From Polynucleobacter brandtiae (GTDB lineage Bacteria; Pseudomonadota; Gammaproteobacteria; Burkholderiales; Burkholderiaceae), in NCBI RefSeq assembly GCF_002797575.1, contig NZ_PGTX01000005.1:45447-109446 (forward strand): a stretch of 64,000 bases of DNA, given 5' to 3'. The position numbers and the translations under genes were made by a program. The notes under the pieces were generated by a model that saw nothing but the letters and a program-made list of their open reading frames with translations, did not search any database and had not been told where the DNA came from. Position 1 is the stretch's first letter. Each line of letters starts with the position of its first letter. Positions 42,246 through 51,667 of the stretch are shown here, one piece after another.

Positions 42246-43174
42246 TTTTGTACTCCAGACTGTCCTTGGGTTCCATTCATGGGGAGCACAATTTTTGGTG
42301 GTGGCTCACCCCAAATCAGACTGGAAGGGGATTGGCTCGCAATTCGAGTAAATTCATTGAGCTGCTCACTGGTTTGCTTCAGATTCTCAATAGTAAGGCT
42401 AGTGTCACCCTGAATGCTGGTCATCGTCTGGCGCAATGCAGCCATCGTGCCAACTAATTCCCGCATGAGGATATTCAATTCATCTTTATCGGTCACCTTA
42501 GCCATGCGTGCTAGCAGGATATTGAGGTCCTTTACTGAATTTACGAGACCGCCACCCTGCTTGTTATCGCCGACCATTACCGCATTTAAGTTCGTCAGTA
42601 AATCATCGAATTTTTTCTGCGTCCCATTAATGTCCAAATGATTGACTGCCTCGAGCATTTTTTGTATTCCCGTCAGAATCTGATCTGCTTGGTTAGGTAA
42701 TGAGGGAACTACAGGATATTCAGAGGTCCAACCGTACGGCAAAGGCTTGTAATCAGGATCTTTTGAGACAAAGTCAAATTCAACATAGTTCACGCCCGTA
42801 ATCCCCATCGATTTAATGCGTGCACGTAAGTTGTTCTTCACAAATTCTGCAATCTTTTTCTCGGTCAACTTTTCACCAATAATTTGCATTCTGACCACAA
42901 CATATTGCCGGCGATCCTGAAAAGGAATGTCCTCTTCATACAGAACACCCGATAAACCAATCGAGGTAACTTGGCCAATCTTCACCCCCCTGAAGCGAAC
43001 GGCAGCGCCCGTATCCAGACCGGTAACCGATTGCTTAATGTAGGTTTCCACCGTAAATGATTGTTTAAAAAATTGACCAGATCCAAAAATGAGAATCAAG
43101 GCAATTAATACGCCGATCGCAGCCAGCACAAAAACGCCTAAGCGGAAGTAATTGGGATTGGAGTTTTTGCTCAT
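42242..43174 (-). CDS. MCE-domain lipid-transport protein (MlaD family)
   Basis: A 310-aa protein with an N-terminal membrane anchor (about 12-32) and a periplasmic MCE domain (TVETYIKQSVTGLDTGAAVRFRGVKIGQVTSIGL). The C-terminal part is helical with many Asn/Gln and repeated hydrophobic positions, as in longer PqiB/YebT-like proteins. It carries lipid between the inner-membrane MlaEF complex and the outer membrane. It starts four bases inside the end of the MlaF gene. Confidence 0.9.
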   Translation of the reverse strand: MSKNSNPNYFRLGVFVLAAIGVLIALILIFGSGQFFKQSFTVETYIKQSVTGLDTGAAVRFRGVKIGQVTSIGLSGVLYEEDIPFQDRRQYVVVRMQIIGEKLTEKKIAEFVKNNLRARIKSMGITGVNYVEFDFVSKDPDYKPLPYGWTSEYPVVPSLPNQADQILTGIQKMLEAVNHLDINGTQKKFDDLLTNLNAVMVGDNKQGGGLVNSVKDLNILLARMAKVTDKDELNILMRELVGTMAALRQTMTSIQGDTSLTIENLKQTSEQLNEFTRIASQSPSSLIWGEPPPKIVLPMNGTQGQSGVQK

Positions 43175-43956
43175 GCCGCGTCCTTGCTCATAATGCGATT
43201 AAAAAATTGATGCACCCGAGGATCTTTACTGGTATCTCGCAATACCTTAGGATCTCCTTGCGCAATGATGCCTTTGGCACCCTTATCTAACATAATGACT
43301 TTATCTGCAATAGCGTAAATACTTGCTAACTCATGAGACACAATCACAAAGGTAATGCCCAGATTTTTAGACAGATCAATGATAGTGCTGTCTAGGTCAG
43401 CAGAAGTGATAGGATCCAACCCGGCAGAAGGTTCATCCAAAAAGAGAATTTTAGGGTCTAAAGCCATTGCTCTGGCAATCGCTGCCCTTTTTTGCATGCC
43501 TCCGCTGATCTCACTAGGCATGTAAGCCTCATAAGGCAACAGCCCGACTAAGTCTAATTTACAGCGCGCCAACAAATCCATTTGGTCTTGGCTTAGCTGG
43601 GTGTATTCCTGCATAAATAACGTGACGTTATCGAGCAAATTCATTGACCCAAATAGAGCGCCTTGCTGGTACATCACGCCAAAGCTCGTCATGATCTTTT
43701 GACGCTCTATACCAAGGGCTTTAGTGATGTTTTGACCTTCAATCAAGACATCACCTGCTAGGGGCTGATAAAGACCAAACAGATTTTTTAATAGGCTGGA
43801 TTTACCGCAACCAGAGCCCCCAAGAATGACAAAGATTTCACCTGAATTCACAGAGAAATTGAGGTTTTGCATCAACACGTTAGATCCGTACCCCACCGTC
43901 AGGTTTTGTACGTCAATAGCAATACTTGGAGCGCTGGTGGTAACTGAGGTGTTCAT
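43171..43956 (-). CDS. Mla-type ABC transporter ATP-binding protein (MlaF family)
   Basis: A 261-aa ATPase with Walker A GGSGCGKSS, signature SGGMQKR, Walker B ILFLDEPSAGLDP and the switch His in VIVSHELASIYA. The SGGMQKR signature and PSAGLDP sequence are typical of the MlaF/Ttg2A family of lipid transporters. Partner of the STAS-MlaE permease, which overlaps it by one base. Confidence 0.92.
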   Translation of the reverse strand: MNTSVTTSAPSIAIDVQNLTVGYGSNVLMQNLNFSVNSGEIFVILGGSGCGKSSLLKNLFGLYQPLAGDVLIEGQNITKALGIERQKIMTSFGVMYQQGALFGSMNLLDNVTLFMQEYTQLSQDQMDLLARCKLDLVGLLPYEAYMPSEISGGMQKRAAIARAMALDPKILFLDEPSAGLDPITSADLDSTIIDLSKNLGITFVIVSHELASIYAIADKVIMLDKGAKGIIAQGDPKVLRDTSKDPRVHQFFNRIMSKDAA

Positions 43957-45137
43957 CAGAAGCCCGTCTTATAGGAGATGAATGCAAAGATGCCATCAAC
44001 CAAAACGATCATCACGATGCTACTAACCACCGCCCGCGTAGCAGAGATACCCACTGCAGCAGCGCCAGTACCGGTTTGCATGCCTCGCAAACAACCCACT
44101 GCAGAAATCACCACTCCAAACAGAGTCGCCTTAATGAGGCCTGATCCGATATCTTCTAAGCCGACTGCGTTAAGCATGCCGTTATAGAAATTAATAAATG
44201 GAACGCCATAAGCAAGCATGGTGACCATCGAGGCAAAGATGCTGACGATGTCGGCAAATAAAGTCAAAATCGGTGCCACTAAAATTCCGGCAAGTACTCT
44301 AGGCACAACTAAGAATCGAATGGGGCTTAAGCCTCCAGAAACTAAAGCATCTACTTCGCTATTGACTGTCATTGTCCCAATCTCAGCAGCAAAGGCAGCT
44401 GATGAGCGGCCAGCAAGCAAAATAGCGGTGATAAGCGGGCCCATTTCTCGAACAATGCCCAATGCCGCCAAGGGCCCTACAAAAGAGACTGCGCCAAACT
44501 GCGCCATGCCAATCGCAGCCTGAAAGGAAAGAATGACGCCGATCAAAAAAGAAACTAAACCCACAATTGGGAGTGCTGCAATTCCTGCTTGAACTGCTGT
44601 ATTGACAAAGTCACCCCAGCGCACCTGTTTAATATGACAAACAGACCAAATAAGATCAGATGCCAGGTGTCCAGTAAACGTAATCAACCCTAGCGCATCA
44701 TCAATGAGATTTTGCGTAGCCATTCCGGTGCTGACGATAAAGTTTCTTTTGGGCTCAATCGTTGGCGCTGGAAACAAAAGATTAATTGGATCAAATGCAT
44801 GCAACATCGGCTGGAAACGTGCGTCCAGACCTATCACCTCAAATTTGCCACCGGCTTCTTGTTGCGCTCTCTCAAGGTCAATCAGAAATGCAATCCCCGC
44901 ACCATCTATTGAGGCAATCTGAGACCCATCAAAGGTCAGCGTTTTCTCTGGTGCATCACTCTTGTCTACCGAGCCTAGCCAAGCGGTCTGGGCAGCAGAG
45001 ATTTGAGTCCAAATACCGCCCAAGGAGTACACATCAATCTTGCCAGATAGCACAACCTTGGCAATATGGGCATCGGTTTGGCTCCACATCACCACTGGGG
45101 GGCTGGAAATAGCTGCAGAAGTGACAGAAATACTCAT
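43956..45137 (-). CDS. STAS-MlaE fusion permease
   Basis: A 393-aa protein made of an N-terminal STAS domain (about residues 12-120; TLTFDGSQIASIDGAGIAFLIDLERAQ) joined to a MlaE permease domain (about 155-393; VSFLIGVILSFQAAIGMAQFGA, GREMGPLITAILLAGRSSAAFAAEIGTM). In E. coli the STAS protein MlaB is separate; fusion variants are known in other bacteria. First gene of the operon MlaE-MlaF-MlaD-PqiC-like, a phospholipid transporter between inner and outer membrane. Direction of transport is not predictable. Confidence 0.9.
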   Translation of the reverse strand: MSISVTSAAISSPPVVMWSQTDAHIAKVVLSGKIDVYSLGGIWTQISAAQTAWLGSVDKSDAPEKTLTFDGSQIASIDGAGIAFLIDLERAQQEAGGKFEVIGLDARFQPMLHAFDPINLLFPAPTIEPKRNFIVSTGMATQNLIDDALGLITFTGHLASDLIWSVCHIKQVRWGDFVNTAVQAGIAALPIVGLVSFLIGVILSFQAAIGMAQFGAVSFVGPLAALGIVREMGPLITAILLAGRSSAAFAAEIGTMTVNSEVDALVSGGLSPIRFLVVPRVLAGILVAPILTLFADIVSIFASMVTMLAYGVPFINFYNGMLNAVGLEDIGSGLIKATLFGVVISAVGCLRGMQTGTGAAAVGISATRAVVSSIVMIVLVDGIFAFISYKTGF

Positions 45138-45439
45138 ACATGAACTATAAGGGATCTACATGAAGGGATGATGAATTCAGTAAAAATGAAAAAAGGACTA
45201 CTGCTGCAACTTGGATCAATGAAAGATTTTGCGGTTGGCAGGAACTGTACCCATGATCCCTTGGATGGCAAACAAGCTGACTGAGCAGTCTTTTCGCTAA
45301 TCAATGCAGAGGCTTTGTTATTTGCTTTTGTATTATTTAGACAGCCTCGAAAAGCATCTAACTTATTGATTTATATAGAGTAAAAAAACAGTTAATCGCA
45401 TAGATTCAAAATCTCATTGATTAATTTGAGGTGCTGAAC

Positions 45440-45494
45440 AATCCGATAATAATCCGATAACAATCCGACGGCAGTCAGCCAACAGTCAGCCAAC
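45440..45494. repeat. Five in-phase 11-bp repeats in a 485-bp intergenic gap
   Basis: Units begin at 45440, 45451, 45462, 45473 and 45484, each exactly 11 bases: AATCCGATAAT, AATCCGATAAC, AATCCGACGGC, AGTCAGCCAAC, AGTCAGCCAAC. The last two are identical and the first two differ by one base. The gap (45138-45622) separates the divergent Mla operon and methyltransferase gene; I see no RNA gene in the rest of it. The near-helical spacing would place each unit on the same DNA face. Confidence 0.8.
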
Positions 45495-45622
45495 TGGGGA
45501 TGTCATTTTCGTATCGATAGTCGCCCGTTTTACTCAGTAGATTCAGACCATTACACCAATCAATCGCTTCATAATGAACTTATATTATTCCGAGCGCCAA
45601 ATCCAGGATCAAGGTACACCAA

Positions 45623-46249
45623 TTGAACACACCAGAATCGATACGCGCTGCTAATGCCACTATCGCGCACTATAACGAGCATGCGAGAGATTATCGTGAA
45701 GGCACCCAAAACCATGATGTTAGTCAGAACATTGCAGCCTTATTGCGATATCTTGAGAGGTCCCCACCCTTTACATTGCTTGATTTTGGATGTGGGCCCG
45801 GACGTGATCTCAAGACCTTATCTGAATTAGGCCATCAGGCTATTGGTCTTGAAGGCGCCGAGCAGGCTGTGGCACTAGCACGGGCTGATACTGGATGCGA
45901 GGTGTGGCAACAAAACTTCCTCAAGCTTGACTTACCTACGAAGTACTTTGATGGTGTGTATGCAAATGCCTCCTTATTTCACATTCCAGCTCAAGAGCTC
46001 TCTCGCGTTTTGAAAGAAATCAACCTAGCTCTGAAGCCCCGTGGAGTGATGTTTGCATCTAACCCCCATGGTCATAATGAAGAAAGTACAGGCAGTGGGA
46101 GATACGGCGCATATTACGATATTGAAACCTGGCGTCATTACGTCATGGCTGCCGGGTTTGTAGAGCTTGAGCATTTCTATCGCCCGCCTAACCTGCCCCG
46201 CCATCAGCAACCATGGTTAGCCACTGTTTGGCGTAAAGACGGGCCTTAA
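45623..46249 (+). CDS. Class I SAM-dependent methyltransferase
   Basis: A 208-aa methyltransferase. The SAM-binding motif is FTLLDFGCGPGRDLKTLSELGHQAIGLEGAEQAVALAR, motif post-I acidic residue E76-region, and motif IV appears as FDGVYANASLFHIP. The family (Methyltransf_11/23) has many small-molecule substrates; none is implied here. Start is TTG at 45623 with AAGG eight bases upstream. Single gene convergent with the secreted unknown protein. Confidence 0.85.
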   Translation: MNTPESIRAANATIAHYNEHARDYREGTQNHDVSQNIAALLRYLERSPPFTLLDFGCGPGRDLKTLSELGHQAIGLEGAEQAVALARADTGCEVWQQNFLKLDLPTKYFDGVYANASLFHIPAQELSRVLKEINLALKPRGVMFASNPHGHNEESTGSGRYGAYYDIETWRHYVMAAGFVELEHFYRPPNLPRHQQPWLATVWRKDGP

Positions 46250-46260
46250 AAATACCTCGT

Positions 46261-46953
46261 CTAAAAAGGTGAAGGTTTAATCGGATCTACTTGCTCTAAA
46301 TTTTTGATAGTTTCTCTAAATTTTGTAGCTATCGACTTTCTAACTTGGTTATATTCACCCCAAGTAATCTTACCGCTGTATAGATCTAAATTATTCTGAT
46401 CGTTTTGCGGGGTCAATAATGTCTCCATCAGGTCTGCAATATTGCCGCCCATGACACCGCCGACCTGCCGACTAAATTCAATACCCTCCTTTTGATGAAC
46501 GGCAACAGCTGCTCTTTGCTTGATCAGCACCTCTTTTTGTGCGGGCGTAATTTTGCTTGAATCCGTTAATTGCTCAAAAGTAATTTGATCTCCTAGGCAG
46601 CTACTCCTTTCGTAATACAGCTTTAAAGTAGGGTCTACACAAGTAGCCTCTTGACTTGCCTTCATTTTAACAATGGAGGCTTTAATCAGCTCCTGAATAT
46701 CATCGAGCATCGCTTGAGATGGATTTCCTTTTGGAGATGACCAACCCCTTGCACTCATGCAAGCATCAAATATTGTGTCGACCTTTGCGGAACTATTTGC
46801 TTGCTGAGCGCCTTCAGATTGCTGGGATTGCTGAAATTGAAAATGACATTCCTGGCTTATTTTTTCAAACTCTACAGAATGTGCGCTGAGCCTCTCCTCA
46901 GCTACTGCATTAGCTAAAGGGATCATCATTAACATAATGTAGGTGTATTTCAT
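46261..46953 (-). CDS. Secreted protein of unknown function with four cysteines
   Basis: A 230-aa protein that I do not recognise. Residues 1-18 form a signal peptide ending in ANAVA. The mature part has four Cys (in SQECHF, DACMSARGW, EATCVD, SSCLGD), probably two disulfides, and a Gln-rich stretch near residues 39-54. DACMSARGW resembles the CMxxRGW pattern of small periplasmic proteins. It follows tpsA on the same strand after about 220 bases, so a link to adhesin secretion is possible but unsupported. Confidence 0.6.
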   Translation of the reverse strand: MKYTYIMLMMIPLANAVAEERLSAHSVEFEKISQECHFQFQQSQQSEGAQQANSSAKVDTIFDACMSARGWSSPKGNPSQAMLDDIQELIKASIVKMKASQEATCVDPTLKLYYERSSCLGDQITFEQLTDSSKITPAQKEVLIKQRAAVAVHQKEGIEFSRQVGGVMGGNIADLMETLLTPQNDQNNLDLYSGKITWGEYNQVRKSIATKFRETIKNLEQVDPIKPSPF

Positions 46954-47174
46954 TATTGGATTAATTAATATACATACCTATTGAAATTTCTGAGCTCGAT
47001 TTCTTTATCGTTAAGATTCTCGTCTAAATAAACTGATCATCCGCTCATTGGTATAAAGCCATTCGAAGAATAGGTTTCTAACTAAGTGAGGCATTAATGA
47101 CCTGTGCAAACTTCAAATCTTTTTCAAGCTCACTCAAATACATCTAAACACAAAGAATTTAGGGGTATACGAGC

Positions 47175-50100
47175 CTATAAACCAATCTGGTTGTCCATGG
47201 CAAACTTAATAAATCCATCGTACGGCGACTTTACTGTGGGGGGCGAGAAAAGCGTTTTTGATACGTAACTATCAACCAGAGTCTTAGAGTCGAGCATTCG
47301 CAACATATTCTCCAGGGCAATATTTAAATCACTACTGATAGTGTTGAGTTCTTTACTCACATTAGCAGTCTCTTTAACACCCCTAGAGCTGTCCATACCT
47401 GAGCCAGCGGGATTATGATTAAGGGCGTCAGAAAGATTGATGGGGGTATCGATCGTCATTCCATCCAAGTCCCCTGATGTGGGGTTTGGTGTTTTTGACA
47501 GTGCGCCATTAGCTTGGCTGGAGGTCATCATTGTGTTTACCGGAGTTAGCACGATAGAACCAGCAATCAAGGTTGCTTTATAGCTAGTCAGCCCTGTCTT
47601 AGGCGTAGCTGGAATAATACTTAAGATGCCGTTAACGAAAGTAATATTGTAATTTGGGTTGGTACCTCCAGATAACGTATTAACGTAGAGCCCAACATTG
47701 GTACCCGATCCGCCTGCGGTAATTCCTGTGAGAACTGATGTGCGCTCCTTGCCCACCATTCCCGATGCTGTATAGGTATTAAGATACTGAATAGCCCCGT
47801 CATATAACACCGCTGCACTATCTGCAGTAACTGTTACGCTTGCAGGTGTAATTACTAGGCCACCAGCAACGTAAGTAATACTGTAGTTAGAGGCAATCGT
47901 TCCGTTAGCCATTGCGTTTGTTACTGTAGTACCAACGTTTTGGCGTGATCCGCTAGTAGTAATAGCTAAGTTGCTTACAGAATCAGAGCCAACTAAGCCA
48001 GAAACAGTGGCACCTGTATTGCTTTGAATGGCGCCGTTGTAAATACTAGTTGAGCTTGCCGCAGTAATGACTAAAGGAGCGGGTGTAATTTGCAGCACAC
48101 CATCAGTGAACTTCAAATTGTAATTAGGCAACATACCAGATGCACGCAATATGCTAGATCCCACATTAATAGCTGAAACGTCGATGTCTGAGACACCTAA
48201 TGTATCTATTATAAGTTTACCGTTAGTATCTTTAACAACATAACCCGATAGATTTTTCTGAGTACCGTCATATGTCGTTATTAGGTTGTTGCTAGTCACT
48301 ACCGCATTGGCTTTAGCAATCTCTAAGCTACCTGCTTGGAAGCTTAAGTTGTAGTTCTTATCCGTGCCTATAGCGGTGCTGGCATAGCTGCCGGCATCTT
48401 TACCGGTGCCGCTCGCAGATACCCCAGTCAGTACTGCAGCGGTTTCACTATTGACCAAGTTACTCGCACTAAAGCCAGTGACGGTTTGATTCACACCGGT
48501 ATAGGTACCACTGCCACTATTGGCGGTCACTACCGCATTGGCTTTAGCAATCTCTAAGCTACCTGCTTGGAAGCTTAAGTTGTAGTTCTTATCCGTGCCT
48601 ATAGCGGTGCTGGCATAGCTGCCGGCATCTTTACCGGTGCCGCTCGCAGATACCCCAGTCAGTACTGCAGCGGTTTCACTATTGACCAAGTTACTCGCAC
48701 TAAAGCCAGTGACGGTTTGATTCACACCGGTATAGGTACCACTGCCACTATTGGCGGTCACTACCGCATTGGCTTTATTAACGACTAGTGTTCCAGGCAC
48801 ATACGTAATGTTGTAACCAGACTGACTGGTTGTATTAACAAGTCCAGTGGGTGCAATTGCGTAGGCTCCAGCATTGATGTTTCCGCTTTGAGTTGTATAG
48901 GCTAGATTGGCAACACTCAGAAAGTTAAAGTCAGGTGTAATGGAATAAGTTACGCCTGCACTGCCGTTGTAAGCAAGGCCGTCATAAGTCTTCGTAGCGT
49001 TAGTCGCAGTCACGATCAATGGCGTCATCACACTACGCAAAATAGGTAATTGCCCCGGAATAATGAGCCACTTGCTAGTATCCCAGGCACTAAAAATAGG
49101 TGAGGCAGCTAGCTGTACAGTTGTCACACCCGTACCAATACTTCCGGCTGTAGCAGCAATCCCTGATGTTTCCGTATTCCAAAAACTATTTGTTAATGCA
49201 CCCGTCGTTACCGTACTAGCACCAGTCAAACCACCTGGAGCCGCGCCTGTGACTACACCACTGGCATAGTTATTACTAAAATTACCAGTAGTAACAGTAC
49301 TCGTTCCTACTAGTCCGCCTGCCCCGGTAGTGCCGTCAGCACGCCCTGTAGCGTAACTATTTAAAAAACTACCGGTAGTAACAGTGCTAGCACCTAACAA
49401 TCCACCTACATAGGTTGTGCCCCAAGCATTACCTGTAGCGTAGTTATCACTAAACGTACCCGTAGTAACTGTCATTGCACCTACTAGGCCACCTACATAG
49501 GTTGTGCCGGTTGCCTTGCCTGTAGCGTAATTATCGGTAAAGTTACCCGTTGTAACGGTAGCGATACCTACTAAACCACCTTGATAAGTACCGCCAGTGA
49601 CATCGCCGGTAGCGTAATTGTTCTTGAAGTTACCTGAAGTAATGGCAACCTCTCCAACTAGACCCCCATGAAAAGTACCCGTACCAGGAATGCCCACCGA
49701 GGTTGTGGAATAGTTGTTCTTAAAATCACCAGCTGTAATCGCTGCAAAACCAGCTAGGCCCCCAATATAAGTACCTACATCAGCGCCCTTAACAAAGCCA
49801 CCCGTGGAGTAGTTATAGCTAAAGTCGCCTGCGGCTAAATTTAAAGAGCCAACGATACTGCCAACGTATGTCGATCCTGTGATGCTGGGATTAACCACCC
49901 CTAAATTGGTGATCACCCCAGCGGCAGCACCAAACAACCCAACATAACTTTCAGCAGGTCTATTAATAGTGAGGTTGTTAATAGAGTGCCCCATACCATT
50001 GAGCACTCCAGTAAAACCAGTGATCGGTGTAAAGCCTTTTCCACCACTCCAAGTGCTAGTAGATAAAGCATCAATAGAGCTACCTAAAGCGTAATGCCCT

Positions 50101-51626
50101 GTTGCACTCAAACCTTGCAAATCAGTTCCTGATGTACTACCCTGTGCGCCCAGTGTATTAATCACTGAATAGGCTACACCATTCAGTTTTAATGCAGCAC
50201 CGGGGGCGGATGAAACATTGGGTAAGCTAATAGAGCTGCCACGGGCAATATTGAGAGTTCCTGAGCCACTTGCTAATTCAGTACCATTGGCAGTATTTGA
50301 ATTAAGGGAGAGTCCAGCAGTTGCACCCGTAGCCAAAATATTAGAATTGACATTAATGTTGTTACTAGCTGTCAATGTTAAGTTGGTATTTGCGCCCCAA
50401 GTAACACTCTCATTTACATTGACGTTACCTGCACCGCCAGTCGTTCCAGCACTCGAAAGAATGGTGACATTGTTATCAGCTAAATTAGATGCAAGGGTGA
50501 CCCCAGAAATATTGCTGCCTGCGCCACCCACATTAAAGTCACCCGGATCAACCAGCCATTCGCCTGTTTTACCGCTCGGCGCAAGTGTGCTCACTTTTGC
50601 ATTGTTAGCAATATTGACCGTTGCGGCGCTAGTTTCTATTTTTCCGCCATTGCCCCCTTTAGGGGCAGAAGCATCTAAAGTGCCACCAACATTGACTACA
50701 CCAGACTGCATATCACCTAGTAGATAGATCTTGCCACCTACCTCGCTAAGCGTTTGCGCCTGAATGACTCCCGTATTGTTTACAACGGTATTTAATAAAG
50801 CCCCGGCAGATTGGGTAGTCATGATGACCTGGCCCCCATCAGCCTGAATCATGCCACCATTTTTCACTAGGGCATTTACTGCGCCTTGATCAACTGTCAC
50901 TTTGAGTAGACCATCGCCGACTAAATCGAGCGTTACAGACTTACCAGCAGCAAGTACAACCGTTCCCATTTTTGCAGAGATCAGGCCAGTATTGCTGACC
51001 TGTGCACCCAATAATGCGACATAAGCACCATCTGCATTAATAGTGCCCTGGTTGTTCACCCCAGCTGCACTGTTGCCACTAAATTGGTAGTTTCCATTCT
51101 TAAAATTCGTATTGCTAATATCTAACGTAGAAGCGACAAAGCCACCAGTATTAACAGAAGATCCAGGCGCAAACAAAATTCCGTTTGGATTAATGAGGAA
51201 TACCTGACCATTAGAGCTAATACTCCCCAGAATATTACTTGGACTAGAACCAATGACACGGTTCAGCGCAACTGAGCTAGCATTTGGCTGTATAAATTGG
51301 ACAGCTTGACCCGCGCCTACATCAAAGCTTTGCCAATTAATCACTGCTTTGGGAGTGCTCTGCGTAATGATGGTTTTGTTACCACTACTCGCAATAGAGG
51401 CGCTGCCATCGACTACCATTCCCCCAAGGGGAGCAGCAAATAACTTTGTGCCCAGCGTGAGCAGCACCCCAAACGCAATACGCTTGATCGGAAAGCGATA
51501 AAAGATATTGCCCGCAACACCATCCTTAATCGATACGGAATTATTACAGCGTCCTTTAGCTAACTCAGAGACAACGACATAATTATGAGTGCGTGCATTC
51601 CACAGAACTTTATAGGCAGTGTTCAT
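47175..51626 (-). CDS. Two-partner secretion exoprotein (TpsA) with GLUG and MBG repeats
   Basis: A 1483-aa secreted filamentous protein. An extended signal peptide region (MNTAYKVLWNARTHNYVVVSELAKG) precedes the signal sequence (to about residue 65). The TPS domain follows, with the NPNGI box at 146-150 in FLINPNGILFAPGS, which is recognised by the TpsB pore. Residues about 560-800 are 8-9 GLUG repeats of about 30 aa (GGLVG...NYATG). Residues about 870-1335 are MBG-type beta repeats, including two identical 77-aa copies. The C-terminal 150 residues match nothing I know. Probably an adhesin or biofilm factor; the start overlaps none of tpsB, which ends 41 bases upstream. Confidence 0.9.
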   Translation of the reverse strand: MNTAYKVLWNARTHNYVVVSELAKGRCNNSVSIKDGVAGNIFYRFPIKRIAFGVLLTLGTKLFAAPLGGMVVDGSASIASSGNKTIITQSTPKAVINWQSFDVGAGQAVQFIQPNASSVALNRVIGSSPSNILGSISSNGQVFLINPNGILFAPGSSVNTGGFVASTLDISNTNFKNGNYQFSGNSAAGVNNQGTINADGAYVALLGAQVSNTGLISAKMGTVVLAAGKSVTLDLVGDGLLKVTVDQGAVNALVKNGGMIQADGGQVIMTTQSAGALLNTVVNNTGVIQAQTLSEVGGKIYLLGDMQSGVVNVGGTLDASAPKGGNGGKIETSAATVNIANNAKVSTLAPSGKTGEWLVDPGDFNVGGAGSNISGVTLASNLADNNVTILSSAGTTGGAGNVNVNESVTWGANTNLTLTASNNINVNSNILATGATAGLSLNSNTANGTELASGSGTLNIARGSSISLPNVSSAPGAALKLNGVAYSVINTLGAQGSTSGTDLQGLSATGHYALGSSIDALSTSTWSGGKGFTPITGFTGVLNGMGHSINNLTINRPAESYVGLFGAAAGVITNLGVVNPSITGSTYVGSIVGSLNLAAGDFSYNYSTGGFVKGADVGTYIGGLAGFAAITAGDFKNNYSTTSVGIPGTGTFHGGLVGEVAITSGNFKNNYATGDVTGGTYQGGLVGIATVTTGNFTDNYATGKATGTTYVGGLVGAMTVTTGTFSDNYATGNAWGTTYVGGLLGASTVTTGSFLNSYATGRADGTTGAGGLVGTSTVTTGNFSNNYASGVVTGAAPGGLTGASTVTTGALTNSFWNTETSGIAATAGSIGTGVTTVQLAASPIFSAWDTSKWLIIPGQLPILRSVMTPLIVTATNATKTYDGLAYNGSAGVTYSITPDFNFLSVANLAYTTQSGNINAGAYAIAPTGLVNTTSQSGYNITYVPGTLVVNKANAVVTANSGSGTYTGVNQTVTGFSASNLVNSETAAVLTGVSASGTGKDAGSYASTAIGTDKNYNLSFQAGSLEIAKANAVVTANSGSGTYTGVNQTVTGFSASNLVNSETAAVLTGVSASGTGKDAGSYASTAIGTDKNYNLSFQAGSLEIAKANAVVTSNNLITTYDGTQKNLSGYVVKDTNGKLIIDTLGVSDIDVSAINVGSSILRASGMLPNYNLKFTDGVLQITPAPLVITAASSTSIYNGAIQSNTGATVSGLVGSDSVSNLAITTSGSRQNVGTTVTNAMANGTIASNYSITYVAGGLVITPASVTVTADSAAVLYDGAIQYLNTYTASGMVGKERTSVLTGITAGGSGTNVGLYVNTLSGGTNPNYNITFVNGILSIIPATPKTGLTSYKATLIAGSIVLTPVNTMMTSSQANGALSKTPNPTSGDLDGMTIDTPINLSDALNHNPAGSGMDSSRGVKETANVSKELNTISSDLNIALENMLRMLDSKTLVDSYVSKTLFSPPTVKSPYDGFIKFAMDNQIGL
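48295..48777. repeat. Exact 231-bp tandem duplication inside tpsA
   Basis: 48295-48525 and 48526-48756 are identical by eye over all 231 bases, and a third partial copy of 21 bases follows (48757-48777). The unit is 77 codons, so the frame is kept, and encodes one MBG-type repeat beginning KANAVVTANSGSGTYTG. Absolute identity, while the flanking MBG repeats differ, points to recent duplication or gene conversion. Confidence 0.9.
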
Positions 51627-51667
51627 ATATCAGCTATAAGTGTGGAAAGTTTTGTGGGGGCTGATCT

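Noticed and set aside
45440..45494. Tandem repeats as a CRISPR array
   Set aside because: Units are 11 bp, contiguous and without spacers, and there are no cas genes in the window.
48295..48777. Long repeats as a transposon or CRISPR
   Set aside because: The repeat unit is an in-frame 77-codon segment of the adhesin gene with no spacers, no inverted ends and no transposase.
50218..50727. 169-codon frame opposite the adhesin gene
   Set aside because: Antisense of a repetitive Val/Thr/Asn-rich coding region; Pro/Leu-rich translation, no ribosome binding site, no family.
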